This document shows, piece by piece, positions 26,155 through 34,458 of a stretch of 64,000 nucleotides of DNA (the first letter of the stretch is position 1; every line of letters begins with the position of its first letter). The notes beneath the pieces were generated by a model, which searched no databases, was not told where the DNA came from, and saw nothing but the letters and a program-made list of their open reading frames with translations. The stretch comes from Microbacterium sp. Marseille-Q6648 (GTDB lineage: Bacteria > Actinomycetota > Actinomycetes > Actinomycetales > Microbacteriaceae): positions 124,001 to 188,000 of the forward strand of contig NZ_CALPBZ010000002.1 of assembly GCF_943181415.1 (NCBI RefSeq). The letters are read 5' to 3'. The translations under genes and the position numbers were made by a program.

Positions 26155-26646
26155 TCAGGACGCGCCGGGCGGCGGATTCCGCAGCAGCTCGATGCGCTCG
26201 GCGAGGTACCCGTCGAGGGGACGATAGCCTCCCGCGGCACTCCAGCGGACCGACGGCACACCGCCCACCGAGGCGAGCGGCCCCGACGCGCCACCGTCGG
26301 CGAGGACCTCGGGATCCAGCATCCGCCACCCGACGTGCACGACCGCGCCTTCGTCGAACCCGCCCCGGTGCGCCGCCGCGGCCCGTTCCGCGCGGTCGCG
26401 CTGGGACTGCGCGGCGTATCCGCGCCGCGCCTCTCGCCGGGCACGCACGATCTCGCCGGTGGCGAGCACCGCGTCGTCGGTGAGAAGCAGCACACCGAGA
26501 TGCCAAGCGGTCCCGGCCGGGACGATGCGGGACGCCCTGGCGATGCCGAGGACGCGCCGCGGCGTGACGACGCGGCCGAGGGCCTCACGCGGGGCGCCGG
26601 CCAGCTCTGCACGTGCGGCGTCGAAGAGGGCCGCGGTCGTCGTCAC
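26155..26646 (-). CDS. Conserved hypothetical protein
   Basis: 163-aa soluble protein without a domain I can name with confidence; similar short proteins occur in Microbacteriaceae, to my recollection. It is rich in Ala and Arg, with a central GTAWHLGVLLLTDDAVLATGEIVRARREARRGY segment near residues 45-78 and a conserved-looking VPSVRWSAAGGYRPLDGYL near 129. No signal peptide or membrane helix. The GTG start at 26646 follows GGTGGAGGG. A TAGCCT hexamer about 60 nt upstream may be the -10. Confidence 0.65.
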   Translation of the reverse strand: MTTTAALFDAARAELAGAPREALGRVVTPRRVLGIARASRIVPAGTAWHLGVLLLTDDAVLATGEIVRARREARRGYAAQSQRDRAERAAAAHRGGFDEGAVVHVGWRMLDPEVLADGGASGPLASVGGVPSVRWSAAGGYRPLDGYLAERIELLRNPPPGAS

Positions 26647-26754
26647 ACGCCCTCCACCGCGGGCGCGGGCGCGGGCGCTGTCGCGGGTGCGGTCGGGTTC
26701 ACCCGCTCAGGCTAGCGCCGGTCTCCGTGGCGGGAGGTCGCGGGCAGGTCGAAC

Positions 26755-26812
26755 GCGAGCCGTCATGTGTGTCGGATGCCGCACCCCGAACCCGACAGAA
26801 CTGACGGCTCAC
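26755..26812 (+). repeat. 58-bp palindromic repeat, copy 1
   Basis: The element starts GCGAGCCGTCA and ends TGACGGCTCAC, so its ends form a 9-bp stem (GAGCCGTCA with TGACGGCTC) around about 36 nt. A near-identical copy (55 of 58 bases) begins 103 bp downstream. Confidence 0.85.
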
Positions 26813-26857
26813 AGACCGCCGCACCGCCCGCAGGGCCGGGCGGGCGCGAACTCGAGC

Positions 26858-26915
26858 GCGAGCCGTCACGCGTGTCGGATGCCGCGCCCCGAACCCGACA
26901 GAACTGACGGCTCAC
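26858..26915 (+). repeat. 58-bp palindromic repeat, copy 2
   Basis: Second copy. It differs from copy 1 at three places, all C/T or A/G changes. A third left end, GCGAGCCGTCAG, occurs at 26967-26978 across the stop of the alarmone synthetase gene. The 328-bp gap between genes (26647-26974) is mostly these elements; I see no gene in it. Confidence 0.85.
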
Positions 26916-26974
26916 GGAACCACGAGCTGCGGAGCCCGCGCCCCGACCCGCGCCCCGCCCCGCCACGCGAGCCG

Positions 26975-27685
26975 TCAGAGTTCGACGACCTGGCCGTTCC
27001 CACGCGGAGCGGGGCCGCGGATCGCGCGGTGCAGCCGCAGCATCCGCTCGTCGAGTTCGGCCGCGGTGTCGGCGGCGTCTTTCAGGCTGGCCAGCAGCTC
27101 GGGCGGAACCCTCGTGTCGAACTTGTAGTAGATCTTGTGCTCGAGGCTCGCCCAGAAGTCCATCGCGATCGTCCGGAACTGCACCTCGACGGGCACGGCG
27201 ATCCGGCCGGTCGACAGGAACACCGGGACCTCGAGGATGGCGTGCAGGCTCTTGTACCCGTTGGCCTTGGGCTCGGCGATGTAGTCCTTCACCTCGAGCA
27301 CGCGGACGTCGTCCTGCTCGGTGAGGAGGTCGAAGAGGCGGTACACGTCCGTGGTGAAGCTGCAGGTGAGGCGCACCCCGGCGATGTCGGTGATGTGCCG
27401 GCGGATCGACGCGAAGTCGGGCTCGACCCCTTTGCGCTGCACCTTGTCGATCAGGCTGTCGGTGGACTTCAGCCTGCTCGTGACGTGCTCGATCGGGTTG
27501 TAGTCGTGGGTGAGGAGGAACTCGTCGCGCAGGATCGCGATCTTCGTCTCGATCTCCTGCATGCCGAAGCGGTACTCGAGCAGGAACCGCTGCATGTCGT
27601 CCCGCATCGTCCGCAGCTGCGAGGCCGAGAGGGTGATCGAATCGTCGCTGCTCGCCGCGTGCGCCAGGGGCGCGGAGGTCGCCAT
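26975..27685 (-). CDS. Small alarmone synthetase (RelA/SpoT domain)
   Basis: 236-aa cytoplasmic protein consisting almost only of a RelA/SpoT synthetase domain, which transfers pyrophosphate from ATP to GDP or GTP to make (p)ppGpp. Visible are RLKSTDSLIDKVQRKG near residue 72, DIAGVRLTC near 102, EPKANGYKSLHAILEVP near 138 and VEVQFRT near 166, the usual substrate-binding segments. There is no hydrolase or TGS/ACT regulatory domain, so it is a stand-alone enzyme. ATG 27685 has a -10 TAACGT 7 nt upstream and no ribosome site; GTG 27694 is an alternative. Confidence 0.9.
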   Translation of the reverse strand: MATSAPLAHAASSDDSITLSASQLRTMRDDMQRFLLEYRFGMQEIETKIAILRDEFLLTHDYNPIEHVTSRLKSTDSLIDKVQRKGVEPDFASIRRHITDIAGVRLTCSFTTDVYRLFDLLTEQDDVRVLEVKDYIAEPKANGYKSLHAILEVPVFLSTGRIAVPVEVQFRTIAMDFWASLEHKIYYKFDTRVPPELLASLKDAADTAAELDERMLRLHRAIRGPAPRGNGQVVEL

Positions 27686-27692
27686 GCCCGGC

Positions 27693-27698
27693 ACGTTA
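27693..27698 (-). promoter_or_regulatory. Leaderless -10 of alarmone synthetase gene
   Basis: TAACGT on the minus strand lies 7 nt before the ATG at 27685. Confidence 0.45.
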
Positions 27699-27730
27699 CG
27701 GAACGCGGCTACGAGAGCCCTGAGAACCGG

Positions 27731-28612
27731 TCACTCCTCGGGGACGTTGCGCTGTGCCGCGTCGGCCTGACGACGGGCCTCTCCTGCACGGGATGCCGCG
27801 GCCGACGCCCGCCGGTCGAGATCGGCCAGCTTCTGCCGGGCGGACTCGGCGTCCGCCTCGACGCGGTCCAGGTCGCGCCGCAGCTCGGCCGCGCGTTCGT
27901 CGAGGTGATCGACGCGCTCCTGGGCGCTCGCGCGGGCGGCGCCGGCACGAGCGGCTTCGCGCTCGGCCTCACTCGCCGCACGGTCGGCCTCGCGTGCGGC
28001 CTTCTCCGCCGCCCGGCGCGCGCGACGCTGCGCGAGGTCGTCCCGCGGCGGCGGCGCCACGATCCCCGGAACCGAGCCGCCCACGGCCGCGTCGAGGTCG
28101 GCGGGCTCGAACGCCCCCGCCTCGAGTGGGGCCACCAACCGCCCGGTCATCACCGCGGCCGCCGCGCCGGCATCCATGACCGCGGCGTTGATGGTCTTGG
28201 CTATCGCATCCTTCGTCGCGGCGCTCACGGCGACCCCCTGCGACGCGGCCAGGTCGGCTGCGCGCGCGGCGAGGGCGCCCACGAGAGCGCGCCGTTGGCC
28301 GCCAAGACGCGACAGCTCGGCGGCATCGAGGTCGTCCTGCGCTTCGCGGAGCGCGGCCGACAGCTCCAACGCCTCGCCGAGCTGACCGTCGCGGGCGAGC
28401 AGGTTGACCGCGAATGCCGCCGCCACGGGTTTGCGGAGTGCGGCGATCCGCTTCGACAGAGGCGGGCGGGATGCCGCGGCGCGCGCATTCCGTGCCCCGG
28501 TGAACTCCGCGGGCGGCAGCCCGTAGAGGTCGTCGGCGACGGCGTCGAGGTCGGCGCCGTCGGGGTCGGCTTCGGCGGCGGCAGCTCCATCACCGTCGGT
28601 CGGTTGCGGCAT
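27731..28612 (-). CDS. Conserved coiled-coil hypothetical protein
   Basis: 293-aa Ala/Arg-rich soluble protein. The N-terminal half includes DLYGLPPAEFTGARNARA (near residue 28), KPVAAAFAVNLLARDGQL and LREAQDDLDAAELSRLGGQRRALV, a pattern shared by actinobacterial proteins of unknown function. From about residue 195 the sequence is a long charged coiled coil (AEKAAREADRAASEAEREAAR and the following heptads). No membrane segment. The ATG at 28612 is 27 codons shorter in sense than any competing frame and follows TGGGCGG. A role in binding DNA or in scaffolding is possible but not shown. Confidence 0.75.
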   Translation of the reverse strand: MPQPTDGDGAAAAEADPDGADLDAVADDLYGLPPAEFTGARNARAAASRPPLSKRIAALRKPVAAAFAVNLLARDGQLGEALELSAALREAQDDLDAAELSRLGGQRRALVGALAARAADLAASQGVAVSAATKDAIAKTINAAVMDAGAAAAVMTGRLVAPLEAGAFEPADLDAAVGGSVPGIVAPPPRDDLAQRRARRAAEKAAREADRAASEAEREAARAGAARASAQERVDHLDERAAELRRDLDRVEADAESARQKLADLDRRASAAASRAGEARRQADAAQRNVPEE

Positions 28613-28716
28613 CCGCCCATTCTGCCGCCCCGACCCGGCCGAGCGGCAGACCCGCACCGCCGGCGCCCCTCGTCGCCGCCGCTGCGGGACGTGAGGCGCC
28701 GGCGCCGTCGTCACGG

Positions 28717-29922
28717 TCAGTGCAGGCGGTAGAAGCGCCACAGCCCGAACTCGGGGACCACGACCTCGACATCGGTCCAGCCGGCTTCGCGCGCGTACGA
28801 GCGCAGCGTGCTCGGGCGCATGACCGTGCCGGTGCCGACGCTGGGCGGGTGGCTCAGTCCGTCGGGCAGGCACACGAACAGGCTGAACCCGTAGAGCAGA
28901 CGTTCCAGCTCGTCGGCGTCAGGGCTGAACTGCTCCGCCGTCGCTTCGTCCATGACGATGACCGGACCGCCCGGGATCACCGCGGCGCGGGCCGCGGCGA
29001 GGACCGTGACCGGGTGCGGCATGTCGTGGAGGCACTCGAACGCGAACACGGCGTCGAAGGGCCCGTGGTCGGCCAGACGCGCGGCGTCCTCGAGGTGGAA
29101 GGTCACCCGGTCGGCGACACCGGCGGCGCGGGCGTTCTCACGGGCGAGGCGCACGGACGGCTCGTCGATGTCGAACCCCTCCACGCGGAGCTGCGGGTGG
29201 GCGTGGGCGAGCTCGATCGACGACCAGCCGGCGCCCGCGCCGACGTCGGCGATGCGGGCACCGGGTCGTGAGAGCACGTCGTGGACACCGGGCACATCGG
29301 CCAGGACGCCCGGCATCCGCTCGAACCAGGGCCGGTTCATCTCGGCCTGCGCTTCTCGGGCGTGCACGCCGAGCCGCTCCCAGCTCACGCCGCCGCCGGT
29401 GCGGTAGGCGTCGATGATCTCGGGCATGCGTTCGCCCGAGGCGGCGAGCATACGCGCGAGGGGCTCGAGGAACGACAGGCTCGCGCCGTCGGCCAGCACC
29501 TCCGCCGTGGCGCGATCGAGACGGAAGCGCCGGCCGGACCCGATCTCGTCGGCATGGTCCTCGGCACCGCTGTCGCCGGTACTGCTCTCACCGGCACCGC
29601 TCTCGTCGCTGCCGTCGGATGCGACGCCGAGCAGACCGCTCGCCGCCTGCTGCTCGAGCCACTCCCGCGCATAGCGGGGACTGGATGCCGTGACGGCGGC
29701 GAGCTCGTCGGCGGTGAGCCCCTGCGCGCCGGACGCGGCGAGCGCCCGGTACCAGCCGAGCTGCGAGCCGACGTGGATGGACATGAGGTCGATCCATCCC
29801 AGCGCGGCCGACATGATCCGCTCGGCGACCGCATCGACGGATGGCGTCTCGTCGAGTGGCGCAGGGTCGAGTGGAGTCGCGTCGGCGGCCTGGGCGTCGG
29901 TGGTGATGGTGAGGGTTGACAT
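28717..29922 (-). CDS. SAM-dependent methyltransferase with winged-helix N-domain
   Basis: 401-aa soluble enzyme. Residues about 30-115 form a winged-helix/dimerisation domain (TADELAAVTASSPRYAREWLEQQAASGLL), and residues about 215-350 a class I methyltransferase fold with motif I DVGAGAGWSSIELA and acidic motif EGFDIDEPS. The layout recalls mycobacterial Rv2258c-like proteins. An acidic Ser/Gly/Asp stretch (residues about 120-145) interrupts the N-domain and is unusual. ATG 29922 has AAGGAGA upstream. It lies just downstream of a LuxR regulator on the same strand, separated by 134 bp with an inverted repeat. Methyl acceptor unknown. Confidence 0.88.
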   Translation of the reverse strand: MSTLTITTDAQAADATPLDPAPLDETPSVDAVAERIMSAALGWIDLMSIHVGSQLGWYRALAASGAQGLTADELAAVTASSPRYAREWLEQQAASGLLGVASDGSDESGAGESSTGDSGAEDHADEIGSGRRFRLDRATAEVLADGASLSFLEPLARMLAASGERMPEIIDAYRTGGGVSWERLGVHAREAQAEMNRPWFERMPGVLADVPGVHDVLSRPGARIADVGAGAGWSSIELAHAHPQLRVEGFDIDEPSVRLARENARAAGVADRVTFHLEDAARLADHGPFDAVFAFECLHDMPHPVTVLAAARAAVIPGGPVIVMDEATAEQFSPDADELERLLYGFSLFVCLPDGLSHPPSVGTGTVMRPSTLRSYAREAGWTDVEVVVPEFGLWRFYRLH

Positions 29923-29997
29923 GGGTTCTCCTTGGGTCGAAGCGACGGTGTCGCCGTCTTCGACGTTAGGAATCGCCGCCCCTCGACCGCGTCCGAC

Positions 29998-30032
29998 GAA
30001 TCGTGCATCTTGCGGCGGTTTCTGCATGATTC
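29998..30032. promoter_or_regulatory. Inverted repeat upstream of methyltransferase
   Basis: GAATCGTGCA and TGCATGATTC (9 of 10 complementary positions) are separated by 15 nt, between the LuxR gene and the methyltransferase. A minus-strand TAACGT (about 29965-29970) could be the -10, about 30 nt away. The position fits an activator site for the neighbouring LuxR protein. Confidence 0.4.
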
Positions 30033-30056
30033 GGTGCAGGAACGACGAGACGACCG

Positions 30057-31685
30057 TCAGCGGATGCCGCCCCCGGCGGCCTGCTCGTGCCACCACGCCG
30101 CCGCGGCCGTGCGCGAAGAGACGCCCAGCTTGAGGTACACGTTGGCGAGGTGCCGCCCGACCGTCTTCTCGCTGATGAACAGCCGGTCCGCCATGGCCCG
30201 GTTCGACAGGCCCTGCGCGACGAGCGCGAGGATCTCGTTCTCGCGCGCCGTGAGAGGGCCGGCGGGTTCAGCGGCAGGGGGCAGCACGACCTCGATCGGG
30301 TGGGCGCCGAGACCGCCGAGGATGGCGGCCGCCTCGGCCCGCACCTGAGCGGCCGAGTGGGGCTCGCCGAGGGCATCGTGCGCGGCGGCGATCCAGGCCA
30401 GCACGTGCGCCTGCTCCCACCGCTGGCCCAGCCTGCGGAAGCGGTCGAGAGCGGAGTGCAGCGCCGCCGACGCCGCCTCTGGGTCGGCGCGGTGGAGTGC
30501 GCACATGCCGCGCGCGTGGTCGGTCCACGCCCGGAATCCGTCGGTGCCGTAGACGCGAGCCGCGTCATCGAGCTCGGTGAGGAACGACGAAGCCGCGGCG
30601 GAGTCCGCCCGCGCCAGCGCGATGCGGACGCCGGCGCGCAGCATCCGGACCCTGCCGAGCCGATCGCGGGCGGCCAGCGCCGCGGTGAGCACCGCCCATG
30701 CGCGGTCGGGGCGGCCGGAATCGAGTTCGAGCAGCGCCTCGCCCGGTGCCGGGTCGACGCCCGACGCGCGGGACAGCGCGAAGGCCTCGCGCGCGCCGTC
30801 CGCGTCGCCGCGGAGGCGTCGCAGCTCGCCGAGCTGATACCAGCCGGCGCCCGCGACCCACGCGTCGCTCGCCTCGAGCTGCGCCGACGTGCGGGCCAGC
30901 TCCTTCTCCGCACCCGGCCAGTCACCGGCCGCCGAGCGCAGCTCCAGCCGGTGCACCCGGCAGACCCCGGCATAGACGGCATCCGACCCGTACTGGGTCG
31001 ACCACGCCTCCGTCGCGCGGGTCCAGTCGGCCATGCGCCGGTAGTCGGCCAGCTCGTGACAGGCGTGGATGGTCGTGCACAGCACATCGCCCGCCCAGGC
31101 CGGCTCGACCTCGCCCGAGACGACGCACAGCATGGCCTCGTCCAACTGCGCGAAACCTTCCGCGGTGTCGCCCGCACGTACCGCGTGCATGCCCGAGACC
31201 ACGGCCGACAGCGCGCCCACGGCGGGATCGTCGAGTTCTCGGGCCAGTTCGGCCATGCGGGCCACGCCCCGCGCGGACCACTGGTCGCCGGTCTCGTCGA
31301 AGCCCATGCTCGTCTCGAGATAGGCGAGGTAGGCGTGCGGTGACCTGTCGGGGAGGGCTTCCAGAAGTCGGCGGGCGCGGCCGAGCCAGGCCCGGCCCAC
31401 GGTGAGGTCGGCCCGTGTGATGCGCAGGAGCGCGATCAGCAGCGCGGTGCGCGCGGCATCCTCGTCGGCACCCTCGACACGGAAGCGCCGGAAGGCCTCA
31501 TCGAGGCGCTCGAGGCACTCGCCGGCTTCGCCGAGCCACCAATGGCAGGCGGCGAGGTCGCGGAGGTCGCGCCCGTCCAACGGGGCCGACACCGCGGCGC
31601 GATCGAACGCGTCGCGCGCGCGCTGCCACTCGTGCGACCGATAGGCCGCACGCGCCTGCCCCAGAACGGCGCTGTCGTCCGTCAT
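30057..31685 (-). CDS. LuxR-family regulator with helical repeat sensor region
   Basis: 542-aa regulator. Residues 1-460 are helical TPR-like repeats (for example AYRSHEWQRARDAFDRAAV at the start and ACHWWLGEAGECLERLDEAF). The C-terminal 65 residues are a LuxR helix-turn-helix: TARENEILALVAQGLSNRAMADRLFISEKTVGRHLANVYLKLGV. There is no N-terminal NTP-binding loop, so it is not a full LAL/MalT protein, but resembles ones lacking the ATPase. The methyltransferase downstream is the most likely target. ATG 31685 has -10 TAGCAT 6 nt upstream. Confidence 0.9.
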   Translation of the reverse strand: MTDDSAVLGQARAAYRSHEWQRARDAFDRAAVSAPLDGRDLRDLAACHWWLGEAGECLERLDEAFRRFRVEGADEDAARTALLIALLRITRADLTVGRAWLGRARRLLEALPDRSPHAYLAYLETSMGFDETGDQWSARGVARMAELARELDDPAVGALSAVVSGMHAVRAGDTAEGFAQLDEAMLCVVSGEVEPAWAGDVLCTTIHACHELADYRRMADWTRATEAWSTQYGSDAVYAGVCRVHRLELRSAAGDWPGAEKELARTSAQLEASDAWVAGAGWYQLGELRRLRGDADGAREAFALSRASGVDPAPGEALLELDSGRPDRAWAVLTAALAARDRLGRVRMLRAGVRIALARADSAAASSFLTELDDAARVYGTDGFRAWTDHARGMCALHRADPEAASAALHSALDRFRRLGQRWEQAHVLAWIAAAHDALGEPHSAAQVRAEAAAILGGLGAHPIEVVLPPAAEPAGPLTARENEILALVAQGLSNRAMADRLFISEKTVGRHLANVYLKLGVSSRTAAAAWWHEQAAGGGIR

Positions 31686-31691
31686 GCGGGC

Positions 31692-31697
31692 ATGCTA
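31692..31697 (-). promoter_or_regulatory. Leaderless -10 of LuxR gene
   Basis: TAGCAT on the minus strand lies 6 nt before the ATG at 31685. Confidence 0.45.
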
Positions 31698-31750
31698 CCG
31701 CGGGGGTCGGGTGGTGCGGGGGTCGGTCGCGGAGGCTCCGGCGGGGGCGG

Positions 31751-33055
31751 TCAGTCGTCCGCGACGGCCGCGGCCTGGCGGGCGGCGCCGAGTGCCACGT
31801 ACTCGCCCGGCTCCGGCACCTCGACCTCCAGTCCCAGCACCTGCGGCGCGATCGCGCGCACCGCCTCGGACTGCGCGCCGCCGCCGATGAGCAGAGCCCG
31901 CTCGAGCGGCACGCCCAGACCGCGGAGGGCGGCCAGGCCCGCGCCGAGACCCGACAGCATCCCCTCGACCGCGGCACGCGCGAGGTTCTCGCGCGTGGTC
32001 GAGGCCAGGGTCATCCCGGTGAGCGAGGCCGTGGCATCCGGCAGGTTCGGGGTGCGCTCGCCCTCGAAGTAGGGCACGAGCGCGAGCCCGCCGGCGCCCG
32101 GCTCGGCGGCCAGGGCCAGCCGGCTGAGCTCGGCGTGGTCGACGCCCAGCAGGCGCGCCACGGCGTCCAGCACGCGGGCGGCGTTGAGCGTGGCCACCAG
32201 CGGGAGGAAGCGGCCGGTGCAATCAGCGAACCCCGCGACGGTCCCGGTCGGGTCGATCGTGCGCTGCTCGCTGACGGCGAAGACGGTGCCGCTCGTTCCG
32301 ATCGACACCACGACGTCGCCGGGTCCGGCGCCGAGGCCCAGGGCGGCTCCGGCGTTGTCGCCCGCGCCGCCGCCCACGCGGCGTCCGTCGGCGTCGGTCA
32401 CCGACTCCGCGGGGCCCAGCACGCGCGGCAGCACCGCGTCGTGCCCGAGGGCCGCGGCGAGGAGCTCGCGGTCATAGCCACCGGACTCGGGATTCCAGTA
32501 GCCGGTGCCCGAAGCATCCGATCGATCGGTGATGAGCTCATCGAGCACCGGACCGCGCGGGGATTCGCCCGCCGGACCGAAGCCCCGCAGCCGCCAGGTG
32601 AGCCAGTCGTGGGGCAGCGCGACGGCCGCGACCCGCGCGGCGCTGTCGGGCTCGTGGTCGCGCAGCCAGCGGAGCTTGGTGATCGTGAAGGACGCCACCG
32701 GCACCAGACCGGTGCGATCGGCGAGCGTGCCGGCGCCGAACTCCGAGATCAGATCGGATGCCGCACCCGCCGACCGCGTGTCGTTCCACAGCAGCGCGGG
32801 ACGGATGACCCGGCCGTCGGCGTCGAGGACGACCATGCCGTGCTGCTGACCCCCGATCGCCCACGCTCGCACGTCGTCGAGGCCACCGGCATCCTGGATC
32901 GCGGCTTCGAGCGCCGTCCACCACGCCGCCGGATCGACCTCGGTGCCCGCGGGGTGCGTCGCGCGTCCCTGCCGCACGATGGCCCCCGTCGCTGTGTCCA
33001 CGACGACGACCTTGCACGACTGCGTCGACGAGTCGACTCCCATCACCAGCGTCAT
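31751..33055 (-). CDS. xylB: Xylulokinase
   Basis: 434-aa FGGY-family sugar kinase that phosphorylates D-xylulose to xylulose 5-phosphate in the cytoplasm. The first ATPase core has [16 protein letters not shown] at the start and the [11 protein letters not shown] motif near residue 69. The second has [14 protein letters not shown] and [10 protein letters not shown] near 250, and IGGGAQS near 380. The conserved catalytic Asp sits in [12 protein letters not shown] 33055 has AGGAG 5 nt upstream; GTG 33061 is a weaker start. It follows xylA on the same strand, with a large hairpin in the gap. Together they bring xylose into the pentose phosphate pathway. Confidence 0.95.
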   Translation of the reverse strand: MTLVMGVDSSTQSCKVVVVDTATGAIVRQGRATHPAGTEVDPAAWWTALEAAIQDAGGLDDVRAWAIGGQQHGMVVLDADGRVIRPALLWNDTRSAGAASDLISEFGAGTLADRTGLVPVASFTITKLRWLRDHEPDSAARVAAVALPHDWLTWRLRGFGPAGESPRGPVLDELITDRSDASGTGYWNPESGGYDRELLAAALGHDAVLPRVLGPAESVTDADGRRVGGGAGDNAGAALGLGAGPGDVVVSIGTSGTVFAVSEQRTIDPTGTVAGFADCTGRFLPLVATLNAARVLDAVARLLGVDHAELSRLALAAEPGAGGLALVPYFEGERTPNLPDATASLTGMTLASTTRENLARAAVEGMLSGLGAGLAALRGLGVPLERALLIGGGAQSEAVRAIAPQVLGLEVEVPEPGEYVALGAARQAAAVADD

Positions 33056-33102
33056 CGCCACTCCTGTGTCGTCGGTTCTCGGTTCCTTGCCGCGGTTCCT
33101 GG

Positions 33103-33175
33103 CCGCGAGAGTACATCCGCGCGACGAGAGGGTGGGGGTGCCCCGTCCTCTCGTCCGCCAGATGTACTCTCGCGG
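33103..33175. repeat. 73-bp composite hairpin between xylA and xylB
   Basis: An outer 15-bp perfect stem, CCGCGAGAGTACATC (33103-33117) with GATGTACTCTCGCGG (33161-33175), encloses a 9-bp stem, GACGAGAGG (33123-33131) with CCTCTCGTC (33147-33155). They are separated by a 5-nt internal loop on each side. It fills most of the 130-bp gap and could be a terminator, a processing site or a small palindromic element. Confidence 0.85.
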
Positions 33176-33185
33176 TCCGGGTCGG

Positions 33186-34382
33186 TCAGCCGCGGGCGCC
33201 CATGAGGTGCTCGGTGGCCAGCTGCTGCAGGCGCACGAAGCCGAAGCCCTTGCCGCCCAGGTAGACCGACGGGTCGAAGTCCTCGTAGGCGCTGCGGTCG
33301 GCGAGCAGGTCGTCGTAGGACTCCCCTTCGCCGAGCGTCGGCTGCGACAGCTCGAACACCTTGGCCGCCTCGAGCGCCTCCTGCACCTCGGGGTCGGCGC
33401 GGAAGGCCGCCGCGCGCTCCTTCAGCAGCAGGTAGGTGCGCATGTTGGCCGCGGCGGAGTCCCACACGCCCGTCTCGTCCTCGGTGCGCGAGGGCTTGTA
33501 GTCGAAGTGACGGGGACCGTCATAGGCCGGGCCGCCGTTCGGGCCGCCGTTCTCGAGCAGGTCGACCAGGGCGAAGGCGTTGTGCAGGTCGCCGTGACCG
33601 AACACGAGGTCCTGGTCGTACTTGATGCCGCGCTGGCCGTTGAGGTCGATGTGGAAGAGCTTGCCGTGGTACAGCGCCTGCGCGATGCCCGCGGCGAAGT
33701 TCAGTCCCGCCATCTGCTCGTGGCCGACCTCGGGGTTCAGGCCCACCAGTTCGGGGCGCTCGAGCGAGTCGATGAAGGCGAGGGCGTGACCGACCGTGGG
33801 CAGCAGGATGTCGCCGCGCGGCTCGTTCGGCTTCGGCTCGATCGCGAAGCGCATGTCGTAGCCCTTGTCGGTCACGTAATCGCCCAGCAGGTTGACCGCC
33901 TCGCGGTAGCGCTCGAGCGCCTGGCGGACGTCCTTGGCGGCGTCGTACTCCGCGCCCTCGCGCCCGCCCCACATGACGAAGGTCGTCGCGCCGAGCTCAG
34001 CGGCCAGGTCGATGTTGCGCAGAACCTTGCGCAGCGCGAAGCGTCGCACGTCGCGGTCGTTCGAGGTGAACCCGCCGTCCTTGAACACGGGGGCCGAGAA
34101 CAGGTTCGTCGTGACCATCGGCGCCTTGAGGCCGGTCGACTCGAGCGCGCCCTTCAGGCGGTCGATCTGGGTCTGCCGCTCGGCGTCGGTCGAGCCGAAC
34201 GCGAACAGGTCGTCGTCGTGGAAGGTCAGGCCGTACGCGCCGAGCTCCGCGAGCTTCTCGACCGCGTGCACGACGTCGAGCGGGTGACGCGTCGGGCCGC
34301 CGAACGGGTCGGTTCCGTTGTAGCCGATGGTCCAGAGGCCGAACGTGAACTTGTCGGCGGGAGTGGGGGTCGGGGTGGGCAT
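33186..34382 (-). CDS. xylA: Xylose isomerase
   Basis: 398-aa class I xylose isomerase converting D-xylose to D-xylulose. Key segments are [13 protein letters not shown] near residue 51 (catalytic His), [15 protein letters not shown] near 137, [17 protein letters not shown] near 180 (metal Glu), [14 protein letters not shown] near 215 and [16 protein letters not shown] near 242 (metal Asp). The length is that of the actinobacterial enzymes. ATG 34382 has AAGGAG upstream. It is first of the xylA-xylB pair; GH3 lies 76 bp upstream on the same strand, with its own operator-like site between. Confidence 0.97.
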   Translation of the reverse strand: MPTPTPTPADKFTFGLWTIGYNGTDPFGGPTRHPLDVVHAVEKLAELGAYGLTFHDDDLFAFGSTDAERQTQIDRLKGALESTGLKAPMVTTNLFSAPVFKDGGFTSNDRDVRRFALRKVLRNIDLAAELGATTFVMWGGREGAEYDAAKDVRQALERYREAVNLLGDYVTDKGYDMRFAIEPKPNEPRGDILLPTVGHALAFIDSLERPELVGLNPEVGHEQMAGLNFAAGIAQALYHGKLFHIDLNGQRGIKYDQDLVFGHGDLHNAFALVDLLENGGPNGGPAYDGPRHFDYKPSRTEDETGVWDSAAANMRTYLLLKERAAAFRADPEVQEALEAAKVFELSQPTLGEGESYDDLLADRSAYEDFDPSVYLGGKGFGFVRLQQLATEHLMGARG

Positions 34383-34400
34383 GGCGCTCCTTCGCGGGTT

Positions 34401-34422
34401 TTGTTGCTGGAAACAACCTATA
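34401..34422 (-). promoter_or_regulatory. xylA -10 and TTGTT-N6-AACAA operator
   Basis: On the minus strand TATAGG (34417-34422) is a likely -10. Just downstream lies a 16-bp palindrome TTGTT-N6-AACAA (34401-34416), where a repressor would block transcription. The half-sites resemble ROK/XylR-type operators; no ROK gene lies in this window. Confidence 0.5.
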
Positions 34423-34428
34423 GCATTC

Positions 34429-34453
34429 CGGATGCTGCGTCCACCGGCATCCG
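34429..34453. repeat. 25-bp hairpin element, copy 1
   Basis: CGGATGCTGCGTCCACCGGCATCCG forms a stem of CGGATGC with GCATCCG. It lies directly after the GH3 stop and may end that transcript. A copy with two changes lies at 50124-50148. Confidence 0.6.
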
Positions 34454-34458
34454 GCGAT

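Noticed and set aside
26755-26915. Insertion sequence remnant
   Set aside because: The elements are 58 bp, with no transposase fragment nearby. Kept as palindromic repeats only.
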